A stretch of DNA of 64,000 nt from the NCBI GenBank assembly GCA_964235485.1, contig CAXSAZ010000016.1:17251-81250 (forward strand), in the 5' to 3' direction. Position numbers and translations under genes: made by a program. The notes under the pieces were generated by a model that worked only from the letters and a program-made list of their open reading frames with translations, had not been told where the DNA came from and did not search any database. Below are positions 1 to 8,193 of this stretch, piece by piece. The DNA is from CAHJXG01 sp964235485 (GTDB lineage: Bacteria; Pseudomonadota; Alphaproteobacteria; Acetobacterales; Acetobacteraceae). The first letter of the stretch is position 1. The number at the start of each line of letters is the position of its first letter.

Positions 1-630
1 GGCGAGGCAGTCGGCGAAGCCCGCCGCCGCCAGAAAGGCCGGGGCCGCGGCGGACACCGACAGGTCCGCAAAGAAGCCGGCCGGGCCATGCGAGGGCAAT
101 GAGACCTTGAGGCCGCTGTCCAGCGTGATGGAGGCGGTTGTCGAGGTGTAGCCGTTCATCGACGCCGCCGTGCCGAACACGCAGTAGCGCCGGTTGTCGA
201 AGCCGGTCACGTACTTGCACAGGTCGTTGACCGTGCCGGACCCGACCGCCACGACGCCATCAGCGTCCCTCAGCCGCCCGGCCAGGGCGCGGACGGCCGC
301 CATGTCGGCGTGGGGACGGTCCAGGACCACCACCTCGACGGGACCGAGCGTCCTCAGCGCCGCGGCGACGCGCTCCCCCATGGCCGCAAAGGTGGCGTTG
401 TCCGACACCACCGCCAAGCGGCTGCCCAGGCCCAGCCCGGCCACAAGATCGGCCTCGCGCCCTTCCAGCGTTTCGGCGATGACGATCCTGTCATAGGGCA
501 CGTCCGGCGCCCGGCCCGTTGCGGGGTCCTTCCAGCGGCCTTCCAAAATGTCGTCGATCAGGCCGTTCCAATCACGTCCCGCCGTGCCGGCGGCTGCCGG
601 CCCATCTTTGTCCATCACGTGCCCGCTCAC
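1..630 (-). CDS. sn-glycerol-1-phosphate dehydrogenase-like protein (3' end outside window)
   Basis: Member of the iron/zinc alcohol dehydrogenase-dehydroquinate synthase fold, closest in motifs to AraM/EgsA-type sn-glycerol-1-phosphate dehydrogenases that reduce dihydroxyacetone phosphate with NAD(P)H. Visible in translation: the glycine-rich nucleotide motif GSGTVNDLCKY near residue 110 and the family segment TAASMNGYTS about 25 residues on. About 210 residues are present; the metal-binding C-terminal half lies beyond position 1. The start is probably GTG at 630, five bases after AAGGG; ATG at 615 is the alternative. Divergent from the SorC-type regulator, so probably part of the same polyol/sugar regulon. 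The true substrate may be another polyol phosphate. Confidence 0.85.
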   Translation of the reverse strand, partial: MSGHVMDKDGPAAAGTAGRDWNGLIDDILEGRWKDPATGRAPDVPYDRIVIAETLEGREADLVAGLGLGSRLAVVSDNATFAAMGERVAAALRTLGPVEVVVLDRPHADMAAVRALAGRLRDADGVVAVGSGTVNDLCKYVTGFDNRRYCVFGTAASMNGYTSTTASITLDSGLKVSLPSHGPAGFFADLSVSAAAPAFLAAAGFADCLA

Positions 631-676
631 GACGCCCTTCGGCGCGCCCTGGTTGCCGACAATAAACAGGCTTGCG

Positions 677-688
677 TGACTTTTGTCA
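677..688. promoter_or_regulatory. candidate operator TGAC-TTTT-GTCA
   Basis: Perfect 4-bp inverted repeat with an A/T centre (TGACTTTTGTCA) in the 113-bp gap between the divergent dehydrogenase and SorC-family regulator genes. The same pattern recurs at 3287 and, with one mismatch, at 5493, always in front of genes of this locus. This makes it a likely site for the neighbouring regulator; binding is inferred only. Confidence 0.5.
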
Positions 689-743
689 ACAAAGCCGGCG
701 TTGACGCTTGACACCGGCCAATCGGTGAACGCTCACTTCCGCC

Positions 744-1739
744 ATGCCGAAACGGGATGCCCCTTCCGAAACCGCCGGCCCGGCACGCCCCGGCGCCGCG
801 CCGCGGGTCCCGGCGGCGTTCGACGACGCCGTGGTGTGGGCGGCCTGGCTTTACTACGTGGACCAGCTCAACCAAAGCGACGTCGCCAAAACCATGCGCG
901 TGTCGCGGGCCACCGTCGTCAACCTGCTGCAGGATGCGCGTGAGCGCGGCGTGGTCAACATCCGGCTGCGGACCGACCTCGCGGCCCGGACCGGCGCCGC
1001 GCGGACCCTGGCGAGCCGGTTCGGCCTGGCCGAGGCGCTGGTGATCCCGAGCAGGGAAGCCGCAAGCCTGGTGGACCGCCTTGGCGAGGCCGCCGCGCGC
1101 CTTCTCGGCGACCATCTCCGGCCGGGCGACGTCATCGGGGTCGCATGGGGGCGGACGGTGCTGGCCGCCGCCAGGGCGATGACGCCGCCCGAGCCGGTGT
1201 CGCCGCTGACGGTGGTGCAGGTCGCCGGCAGCTCGATGTCATCCGACGATTTCTCGCCTGAGCTTTGCACCTCGCTGCTGTCGAGCCGGCTGGGCGCGCG
1301 CTGCGTGAACCTCCTGGCGCCCGCGGTGCTGTCGTGCGCGGACCTGCGGGACCGGATGATGCAGGAACCCATGCTGGTCCGCCAGTTCGCGCTGATCCGT
1401 TCGGCCACGCGCATCGTGTTCGGCGTCGGCGACCTCGGCGCGTCCAGCACGATCCGCCAGTCAGGCTTCGCCTCGCCCGAAACGGTCGAACGCTACGCCG
1501 CGGCGGGTGCGGCGGCGGCCATCATCGGCCGCTTCATCGGCGCCGACGGGCAGGCCGTTCCGGGCGAGCTTGACCGGCGCATGGTCGGCCTGACGCTTGA
1601 CGAGCTGAAAGCGGTGCCGGTCCGCATCGGCGTGGCCGGCGGCCCGGCGAAGCGCCATGCGGTCCGCGCGATGCTGGCCGGCGGCTATGCCACGCACTTC
1701 GTGACCGACATGGATACGGCCAACATGCTGGTTGACTAA
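744..1739 (+). CDS. SorC/DeoR-family sugar-binding transcriptional regulator
   Basis: 331 residues, the usual length for SorC-family regulators. An N-terminal winged/HTH segment is visible at residues 35-65 (LNQSDVAKTMRVSRATVVNL), followed by the large sugar-phosphate-binding domain with the family motif GVAWGRTVLAAA near residue 130. Such proteins sense a phosphorylated sugar or polyol and control adjacent catabolic operons. It is the first gene of a plus-strand run with kinase, aldolase and ABC genes and is divergent from the G1PDH-like gene. The palindromes at 677, 3287 and 5493 are candidate operators. The Shine-Dalgarno is weak; ATG at 744 was chosen because it precedes the HTH by a normal distance. 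Confidence 0.9.
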   Translation: MPKRDAPSETAGPARPGAAPRVPAAFDDAVVWAAWLYYVDQLNQSDVAKTMRVSRATVVNLLQDARERGVVNIRLRTDLAARTGAARTLASRFGLAEALVIPSREAASLVDRLGEAAARLLGDHLRPGDVIGVAWGRTVLAAARAMTPPEPVSPLTVVQVAGSSMSSDDFSPELCTSLLSSRLGARCVNLLAPAVLSCADLRDRMMQEPMLVRQFALIRSATRIVFGVGDLGASSTIRQSGFASPETVERYAAAGAAAAIIGRFIGADGQAVPGELDRRMVGLTLDELKAVPVRIGVAGGPAKRHAVRAMLAGGYATHFVTDMDTANMLVD

Positions 1740-1777
1740 AGGCAGCCCGCCAAGGGCGCGCAGGGGGGAAGACAAGA

Positions 1778-3265
1778 ATGGGAGCGGAACGTGTCGTCAT
1801 CGGGATCGACGCCTCCACGCAATCGGTCAAGGCGATTGCCTGGACCGCGGATGGGCAGCCTGCGGCGGAGGGCCGGGCCTCCTTGTCGCTGCAGCAGCCA
1901 CAGCCGGGCCACGCCGAGCAGGACGCCGACGACTGGTGGGCCGCGACCTGCACGGCGCTGCAAACCGTGGCCGAGGCCATCGACCCCGCAACGGTTGAAG
2001 GCATCGCCATTTCCAACCAGCGCGAAACGGTGGCGCTGCTGGACGAGGCGGGCCGCCCGCTCGGGCCGGCCATCACCTGGCTCGACAGCCGCGTGGCCAG
2101 CACCTACCGCGACCTCGCGGACAGCTTCGGGGCCGACCGGCTGCACGCCATCTCCGGGCGTCCGGTCGATGTGATCCCGGTTGTCTATCGCCTGCACTGG
2201 CTGGCCCGCCACCGGCCCGGGCTGATCGAGCGCGCCCACGCCATCGTGGATGTCCACGGCTTCGTGTCCCTGCACCTCACCGGCACGGCGTCGGCCAGCT
2301 TCACCAGCGCCGACCCGTTCGGCATGTTCGACATCACGGAGAAGCGGTGGTCGCAGCCGCTGCTCGACCACCTCCGCATCCCGGTCGGCAAGCTGTCCCC
2401 CGTCGTGGCGCCGGGCCAGCCCATCGGCCGCGTGACGGCGGCGGCGGCGGCGCAGACCGGGCTGCGGGCCGGCACGCCGGTCTTCGCGGGCGGCGGCGAC
2501 GGGCAGTGCGCCGGCCTCGGGGTGAACGCCATGCGCCGCGGCACCGTTTACCTCAACCTCGGCACGGCGGTCGTCGCGGGCACCTGGTCGCCCAGCCCCG
2601 TGCTCAGCCATGCCTGGCGCACGATCATCTCGCCGACCGGCGGCTATTTTCTTGAGCACGCGCAGCGGGCCGGCGGTTTCTTCGTGAACTACATGGTCGA
2701 TACCTTCGCCGGCGGGCGCGGGGACCCCGGCGTGTTCAAGCGCCTGGAAGCCGCGGCGAGCGCGATCCCGGTGGGCGCGGAGGGGCTGCTCGTCTGCCCC
2801 TACCTCACCGGCTGCATGGACCCGCATTGGAACCCCAACGCGCGGGCAACGGTGACGGGCCTCGGCCCCCACCACACCCCGGCGCACCTGTACCGGGCCG
2901 CCCTGGAGGCGCTGACGCTGGAAGCCGCCAGGGCCATCCATGCCATGCACGCCGCCGGGCTGGCGATGGAGGAGGTTCTGGCCATCGGCGGCGGGGCGGA
3001 CAGCCGGCTTTGGCTGCAGATGATCGCCGACGCGGTGGGCGTGCCGACCTGCCGCAGCTTGTCCAACGAGGCGTCCTGCCTCGGGGCGGCGATCATCGCG
3101 GCCGTCGGCGCCGGCTGGCATCCTTCGCTGGGCGAGGCCGCCGCCGCGATGACCCGGGTCGCGGACCGGCTGGTCCCGGATCCAGCGGCCCGGGCAGCGT
3201 GGGACAGCCTTTCGGCGCGGCAGGCGGCGCTGTACGCGGCCACGGCGCCGTTGCAGGCGGCGTGA
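1778..3265 (+). CDS. FGGY-family carbohydrate kinase (xylulokinase-like)
   Basis: 495 residues, typical of FGGY kinases, which phosphorylate ketoses or polyols with ATP in the cytoplasm. N-terminal ATPase motif GIDASTQSVKAI at residues 9-20, substrate-side segment ISNQRETVALLD near 80, and the catalytic Asp within GGGDGQCAGLG near residue 240. C-terminal FGGY signature region contains IGGGADSRLWLQMIAD. ATG follows GGGGGAAG by 5 bases. Lies 38 bp after the regulator and precedes the aldolase fusion, so it probably makes the phosphorylated substrate for that aldolase. Exact sugar cannot be read from sequence. Confidence 0.92.
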   Translation: MGAERVVIGIDASTQSVKAIAWTADGQPAAEGRASLSLQQPQPGHAEQDADDWWAATCTALQTVAEAIDPATVEGIAISNQRETVALLDEAGRPLGPAITWLDSRVASTYRDLADSFGADRLHAISGRPVDVIPVVYRLHWLARHRPGLIERAHAIVDVHGFVSLHLTGTASASFTSADPFGMFDITEKRWSQPLLDHLRIPVGKLSPVVAPGQPIGRVTAAAAAQTGLRAGTPVFAGGGDGQCAGLGVNAMRRGTVYLNLGTAVVAGTWSPSPVLSHAWRTIISPTGGYFLEHAQRAGGFFVNYMVDTFAGGRGDPGVFKRLEAAASAIPVGAEGLLVCPYLTGCMDPHWNPNARATVTGLGPHHTPAHLYRAALEALTLEAARAIHAMHAAGLAMEEVLAIGGGADSRLWLQMIADAVGVPTCRSLSNEASCLGAAIIAAVGAGWHPSLGEAAAAMTRVADRLVPDPAARAAWDSLSARQAALYAATAPLQAA

Positions 3266-3286
3266 CCGCGCCGGGCAGGCCGGTTT

Positions 3287-3298
3287 TGACAATAGTCA
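3287..3298. promoter_or_regulatory. candidate operator TGAC-AATA-GTCA
   Basis: Perfect 4-bp arms around AATA, inside TTTTGACAATAGTCATG, 83 bp upstream of the aldolase/dehydrogenase start. Same architecture as the site at 677. Possibly the operator of an internal promoter controlled by the SorC-family regulator (inference). Confidence 0.5.
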
Positions 3299-3380
3299 TG
3301 CAGCCGTGGCATTTGCACGACCCGGCGGCCCGGCCCCCTCGCCGGCCGCCGCTTGAGCCGCGCCAACGGGAGTGAACGCC

Positions 3381-5426
3381 ATGGAATCGCGCTGGTCCGA
3401 TCAGCAGCAGGCCGCAACCGTCAACCAGTACGTGGCGCTGGGCCACCCCGCCGACCTCGCCGTCCGGGTTTACACCACGCGCCTGCTCGGCCAGGACCCG
3501 GCGCTGGTGCTGCACGGCGGGGGCAACACGTCCGTCAAGACCGTGCTGCCCGACGCTGACGGAACGCCGGTCGATGTGCTCTGCGTCAAGGGCAGCGGAT
3601 GGGACATGGGCACCATCGAGCCGGCGGGGCTGCCCGCGGTGCGCCTGGAAGGCTTGCAGGCCCTGGCCGCTTTTGACCGCCTCGCCGACGACCGGATGGT
3701 GATGCTGCAGCGCCGCCTGCTGATGGACCCGGGCGCGCCCAACCCGTCCATCGAGGCGATCCTCCATGCGATCCTGCCGTTCAAGCACGTGGACCACACC
3801 CACGCCAACGCCATCGTCGGGCTGACCAACCAGCCGCACGGCGAGGAGCTGGTCCGGGAGCTTTACCCCGACGCCATTGTGGTGCCCTACGTCATGCCAG
3901 GCTTCGACCTCGCAAAAGCCTGCGACGCCGCGTTCAAGGCCCGTCCAAACGGCGACGGCATGATCCTGCTGAAGCACGGTATCTTCACCTTCTCGGACGA
4001 CCCCCGCGAAGCCTACGAGGCGATGATCGCGATGGTGGACCGGGCGGAACGGCGGCTCGCCCGCGGGCGCCCGCATCCGTTCACGGTGGCCCGGCCCCCG
4101 CCGGGCGTCCATCCCGTCGCCGCCGTGGCCCCGATCCTCCGCGGGGCCTTGGCGCACCAGGACGGCGCGGATGGCCAGCCCCGGCGCTTCGTGTTGGCGC
4201 ACCGCAGCAGCGAGAACATCCTCAACCTGTGCAACGCGGCGGATGCGGCCGAGCTGGTGTCGCGGGGCAACGCCACGCCCGAGCATGTGATCCGCATCAA
4301 GCGCGCCGGCCTCGCCTTGCCGGCCCCGGCAGGCGATCTCGCCGCCTTCAAGGGCCTGGTCGAGGCGGCCGTCGAGGGCTACGCCGCGGAGTACCGCGCT
4401 TACTTCGAGCGGAACAACGCCCGGGTCGGTGGCGGCCGGGTGATGCTGGACCCCAAGCCGCGCGTTTTCTACGTGGCCGGGCTTGGCCTGTTCGCCGCCG
4501 GGCCGACCCGCAAGGAGGCGCAGGCCGCCGCCGACGTGGCCGAGGCGACGGTGGACGTCATCACGCAGGCGGAGGGCATCGAACGGTTCGAGCCGCTGTC
4601 CGAGGCGGACCTGTTCGACATCGAGTACTGGTCCCTGGAACAAGCCAAGCTGGCCAAGTCCGGCGAGAAGCCGCTGACACGGCAGATCGCGGTGGTGACG
4701 GGCGCAGCCAGCGGCCTGGGCCTGGCCATCGCCGAGGCGCTGCGGGCCGAAGGGGCGGAGGTCGCGCTGCTCGACATCAACGAGGCGCCGCTGCGGGAAG
4801 CAGCCGCGCGCATTGGCGGCCTCGCCGTGCCCTGCGACCTCACGGACCCGGCGGCGGTTGATGCGGCCATCGCCACGGTTGCCGAGGCGTTCGGCGGCCT
4901 CGACATCCTGGCGTCGAACGCCGGCGCCGCGTTCCAGGGCCGCATGGCCGATGTCGCCGACGAGGTGCTGCACAAGGCGTTCGCGCTCAACTTCTACGCG
5001 CACCATTACGTCGCGCGGGCCGCGGTGCGGGTCATGGAGCGCCAGGGCACCGGCGGGGCGCTGGTGTTCAACGTGTCGAAGCAGGCGGTGAACCCAGGCC
5101 CGGACTTCGGCCCCTACGGCACGTCCAAGGCCGCGCTGCTCGCGCTGATGCGGCAATACGCCATCGAGCACGGGGCGGCGGGCATCACCAGCAACGCGGT
5201 CAACGCCGACCGCATCCGCACGGGCCTGATGACCGACGCCATGGTCACGGAGCGCAGCAAGGCCCGGGGCGTGTCGCCCGAAGCCTACATGCGCGGCAAC
5301 CTCGTCGGGCGGGAAGTGCGCGGCAGCGACGTTGCGGCGGCGTTCGTGCATCTCGCCAAGGCCCGGACGAGCACCGGCGCGGTGCTGACCGTGGACGGCG
5401 GCAACGTAGCGGCGATGATGCGGTAG
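3381..5426 (+). CDS. bifunctional class II aldolase / short-chain dehydrogenase (RhaD-like)
   Basis: 681-residue two-domain enzyme. Residues about 15-410 are a class II aldolase with the zinc-binding run HVDHTHANAIVG (near 145) and a second His in LKHGIFTF (near 200). Residues about 430-681 are an SDR with TGAASGLGLAIAE, SNAG and the catalytic YGTSKAA. Proteins of this layout, such as rhizobial RhaD, cleave a ketose 1-phosphate and oxidise the resulting aldehyde (lactaldehyde or glycolaldehyde). ATG at 3381 is preferred over GTG at 3372 because CGGGAG then has 9-base spacing. Follows the kinase, fitting a kinase-aldolase-oxidation pathway; substrate unknown. Confidence 0.93.
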   Translation: MESRWSDQQQAATVNQYVALGHPADLAVRVYTTRLLGQDPALVLHGGGNTSVKTVLPDADGTPVDVLCVKGSGWDMGTIEPAGLPAVRLEGLQALAAFDRLADDRMVMLQRRLLMDPGAPNPSIEAILHAILPFKHVDHTHANAIVGLTNQPHGEELVRELYPDAIVVPYVMPGFDLAKACDAAFKARPNGDGMILLKHGIFTFSDDPREAYEAMIAMVDRAERRLARGRPHPFTVARPPPGVHPVAAVAPILRGALAHQDGADGQPRRFVLAHRSSENILNLCNAADAAELVSRGNATPEHVIRIKRAGLALPAPAGDLAAFKGLVEAAVEGYAAEYRAYFERNNARVGGGRVMLDPKPRVFYVAGLGLFAAGPTRKEAQAAADVAEATVDVITQAEGIERFEPLSEADLFDIEYWSLEQAKLAKSGEKPLTRQIAVVTGAASGLGLAIAEALRAEGAEVALLDINEAPLREAAARIGGLAVPCDLTDPAAVDAAIATVAEAFGGLDILASNAGAAFQGRMADVADEVLHKAFALNFYAHHYVARAAVRVMERQGTGGALVFNVSKQAVNPGPDFGPYGTSKAALLALMRQYAIEHGAAGITSNAVNADRIRTGLMTDAMVTERSKARGVSPEAYMRGNLVGREVRGSDVAAAFVHLAKARTSTGAVLTVDGGNVAAMMR

Positions 5427-5492
5427 GCCCAACGGGCAGCCGCCTGCCGCCCGGCGGCGCTCCTGGTCTTTATGGCATTTGACAGCTCCATC

Positions 5493-5504
5493 TGGCATAT
5501 GTCA
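5493..5504. promoter_or_regulatory. candidate operator TGGC-ATAT-GTCA
   Basis: TGGCATATGTCA, one mismatch from the TGAC-N4-GTCA pattern at 677 and 3287, located before the ABC transporter genes. A further TTGACA half-site lies just upstream at 5479. Candidate site for the SorC-type regulator. Confidence 0.4.
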
Positions 5505-5531
5505 TCGTCCAGGACGGGAAAAGGAAACGTC

Positions 5532-5633
5532 ATGCGTCTCAAGGCACCGGCCTGGACTGCCGAAGGCCGCAAGGCCGCCGAACGCGGCCCATCGTCGCGG
5601 GACGACCCGGCCCCATGTCCGCCCATGTCTTGA
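5532..5633 (+). CDS. possible 33-residue leader ORF
   Basis: ATG preceded by AAAAGGAAACGTC, a credible ribosome site, opens 33 codons (begins MRLKAPAWTAEG, ends PPMS). It ends 61 bp before the chosen start of the ABC ATPase. No family is recognised. It could be a translated leader, or the true ATPase start could be elsewhere in another frame. Low certainty; listed because it has a better ribosome site than the ATPase itself. Confidence 0.25.
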   Translation: MRLKAPAWTAEGRKAAERGPSSRDDPAPCPPMS

Positions 5634-5694
5634 CAGGGCGCGCGATGTGCCAAAGCTTGAACAAACAATTGCGCTGCGTGCACGGCGCGGACCC

Positions 5695-7191
5695 ATGGGG
5701 AGCGGGCGTTTGGCTGGTCTGCTGATCGACGCGGAGGGCGTCGCCAAGAGCTTCGCCGGGGTGCGGGCGCTGCGCGACGGGCGGTTGGCGCTGCGTCCTG
5801 GCACGGTGCACGCCCTGTGCGGCGGCAACGGCGCGGGCAAGAGCACCTTTCTCAACGTGCTCATGGGGCTGCTGCGCCGCGACGCCGGGCGCATCGCCGT
5901 GCGCGGGGCGGAGGTGAACTTCGCGACGCCCGCCCAGGCATTGGCGGCGGGCATCGCCATCATCACGCAGGAACTCTCGCCCATCCCGGACATGACGGTG
6001 GCGGAGAACCTGTTCCTGGGGCGCGAGCCGCGGCGGCTCGGCTGCATCGTGGACCGCGCCGCCCTGAACCGCCGCGCGTCCGCCCTGCTGGACCGGCTGC
6101 GCTTCCGCATCGAGCCGACGGCCACCATGCGCAGCCTGAGCCTGGCGCAAACGCAGCTGGTCGAGATCGCCAAGGCGATCAGCCACGAAAGCACGGTGCT
6201 TATCATGGACGAGCCGACCTCGGCCATCGGCGAAGCGGAAACGGCCATCCTGTTCGACGCCATCCGCACGCTCACCGGGCACGGCGTCGGCGTGATCTAC
6301 GTGAGCCACCGGCTGACCGAGATCTTCGCGATTGCCGACGACTACACCGTGTTCCGCGACGGCGGCTTTGTGGCCATGGGGCGCATCGCCGACATCGACC
6401 GGCCCGGCCTCGTGCGGCTGATCCTGGGCGCGGACGTGCGCGACGAGTATCGCGCCCACCCGGCGCCGGGCGGGCCGCCCATGCTGGAGGTGGAAGGCCT
6501 CGGCCGCGATGGCTGGTTCGCCGACATCACGCTCGGCGTGCGCCGGGGCGAGGTGCTCGGCATCTACGGGCTGATGGGCGCGGGGCGCAGCGAGTTCCTG
6601 GAAACGGTGTATGGCCTCGCCCCCGCCAACGGCGGCGCCATCCGCATCGACGGCCAGGCAGTCGCCATTACCCGCCCGGCCGATGCGCTGGGTGCCGGGA
6701 TGGCGCTGGTGACGGAGGACCGCAAGGCGACCGGCCTCGTGATGACCGGCTCGGTGCGGGAAAACGCCACGCTGTCCTGCCTGCCCCGCTTGTCCCGCGG
6801 GCCGGTGGTGTCCGACAAGCGGGAGCGGGCGCAGGTGGGGCGCATGGTGGACCTGTTCCGCATCAAGACGCGCTCGGTCGAGGCCCCAGTACAGAGCCTG
6901 AGCGGGGGCAACCAGCAGAAGGTCGTGCTGGCCCGCTGCCTCGGCACGGAGCCGCGCATCCTGCTCTGCGACGAGCCGACCCGCGGCGTGGACGAGGGGG
7001 CGAAGCGGGAAGTGTATGCCTTTCTGTCGCGCTTCGTGCAGGACGGGCGCTGCGTCGTCATGGTGTCCTCCGAATTGCCGGAGGTGATCGGCATGAGCGA
7101 CCGGATCGCGGTGTTCCGGCGCGGGCGGCTTGTGGGCCTGCTGGACGCGGCGGAGGCATCGCAGGAACGCTTGATGCAGCTCGCGTCGTGA
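5695..7191 (+). CDS. ribose-type sugar ABC transporter ATP-binding protein (RbsA/MglA-like)
   Basis: About 498 residues with two fused ABC domains, the CUT2 arrangement, on the cytoplasmic face of a sugar importer. First domain: Walker A GGNGAGKSTF, degenerate signature LSLAQTQLVEIAKA, Walker B VLIMDEPTSAI. Second domain: altered P-loop GLMGAGRSEF, signature LSGGNQQKVV, and LLCDEPTRGVD, as usual in RbsA proteins. The frame is open further upstream, but the ABC homology begins directly after ATG 5695, so this start is chosen despite a poor Shine-Dalgarno. Its stop overlaps the permease start (GTGA). Confidence 0.92.
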   Translation: MGSGRLAGLLIDAEGVAKSFAGVRALRDGRLALRPGTVHALCGGNGAGKSTFLNVLMGLLRRDAGRIAVRGAEVNFATPAQALAAGIAIITQELSPIPDMTVAENLFLGREPRRLGCIVDRAALNRRASALLDRLRFRIEPTATMRSLSLAQTQLVEIAKAISHESTVLIMDEPTSAIGEAETAILFDAIRTLTGHGVGVIYVSHRLTEIFAIADDYTVFRDGGFVAMGRIADIDRPGLVRLILGADVRDEYRAHPAPGGPPMLEVEGLGRDGWFADITLGVRRGEVLGIYGLMGAGRSEFLETVYGLAPANGGAIRIDGQAVAITRPADALGAGMALVTEDRKATGLVMTGSVRENATLSCLPRLSRGPVVSDKRERAQVGRMVDLFRIKTRSVEAPVQSLSGGNQQKVVLARCLGTEPRILLCDEPTRGVDEGAKREVYAFLSRFVQDGRCVVMVSSELPEVIGMSDRIAVFRRGRLVGLLDAAEASQERLMQLAS

Positions 7192-8171
7192 GCGGCCTGG
7201 ACGCCGCCCGCGCCGGCGGGTCCCGGCCCGGCTTCGCCGTCGGCCAGCTTTTGTCGCGCTACGGCATCGTCATCGCGTTCTTCGCGCTGTGCGCGGCGTT
7301 GAGCCTGCTCAACCCGTATTTCCTCACGCCGCTCAACATCACCAACGTGCTGCGCCAGGCCAGCATCAACGGCATCCTGGCCATCGGCCAGACCTTTGTG
7401 ATCCTCACCGGCGGCATCGACCTGTCCGTCGGGTCGCTGCTGGCCGTGTGCGGCATCCTGGGCGCGTCGCTCGTGACCGGCGCGAACCCGGGCAACCCGC
7501 TGGTCGCGGTGGCGCTCGGCGTCGGGGTCGGGCTGGGACTGGGCGCCGTCAACGGCCTGCTCGTGGCCCGGCTGCGGGTGCCGCCCTTCGTGGCGACGCT
7601 CGGGATGCTCAGCGTGGCGCGCGGCCTCACCTTCATCGCCAACGATGGGATGCCGGTGCCGCGGCTTGCGCCGGACTTCCTCAAGCTGGGCCAAGGCTTC
7701 ATCGCAGGCGTCCCGGTGCCGGTCGTGCTGTTCGGGGCGGCGGCGCTGGTGGCCTGGGCGGTGCTGCGCTTCACCACCTACGGCCGCTACGTTTACGCGA
7801 CCGGCGGCAACGAGCGGAGCGCGCGCACCAGCGGCATCGGCACGCGCAAGGTCATCTTCTCGGTATATGCCATCTCGGGGGCGCTGGCCGGGCTGTCCGG
7901 CATGGTGCTGGCCGCGCGCACCACCTCGGCGCTGCCGCAGGCGGGCGTGAGCTACGAACTGGACGCCATCGCCGCCGTGGTGATCGGCGGCACCAGCCTG
8001 ACGGGGGGCGTCGGCAGCGTCGTCGGCACGCTGTTCGGGGCGCTCATCATCGCGGTGATCAACAACGGCCTCGACCTGATGGGCGTGTCTTCGTACTACC
8101 AGCAGGTGATCAAGGGCGCGATCATCGTGCTTGCGGTGCTGCTCGACACGTCCCGGCGAGGACGAGACTAG
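7188..8171 (+). CDS. ribose-type sugar ABC transporter permease
   Basis: 327-residue inner-membrane protein of the RbsC/BPD_transp_2 family, with around eight to ten hydrophobic segments and the conserved GGIDLSVGSLLA motif near residue 75. GTG start overlaps the ATPase stop as GTGA, implying translational coupling. Works with the two-domain ATPase before it and the periplasmic binding protein after it. Only one permease gene is present, so the channel is presumably a homodimer. Confidence 0.92.
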   Translation: MSGLDAARAGGSRPGFAVGQLLSRYGIVIAFFALCAALSLLNPYFLTPLNITNVLRQASINGILAIGQTFVILTGGIDLSVGSLLAVCGILGASLVTGANPGNPLVAVALGVGVGLGLGAVNGLLVARLRVPPFVATLGMLSVARGLTFIANDGMPVPRLAPDFLKLGQGFIAGVPVPVVLFGAAALVAWAVLRFTTYGRYVYATGGNERSARTSGIGTRKVIFSVYAISGALAGLSGMVLAARTTSALPQAGVSYELDAIAAVVIGGTSLTGGVGSVVGTLFGALIIAVINNGLDLMGVSSYYQQVIKGAIIVLAVLLDTSRRGRD

Positions 8172-8193
8172 AAACGAATCAGGGAGCCACAGG

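Noticed and set aside
3093..5498. Minus-strand 800-codon open frame opposite the aldolase-dehydrogenase fusion
   Set aside because: Same shadow effect; the plus-strand product has complete catalytic motifs of two families.
5470..5510. Sigma-70 promoter TTGACA at 5479
   Set aside because: No acceptable -10 hexamer at 16-18 bp; the segment fits better as an operator region.
5817..8171. A long frame that would fuse an Arg-rich protein to the sugar permease
   Set aside because: It is a shadow of the ATPase gene until 7188, where the permease begins with GTG overlapping the ATPase stop.
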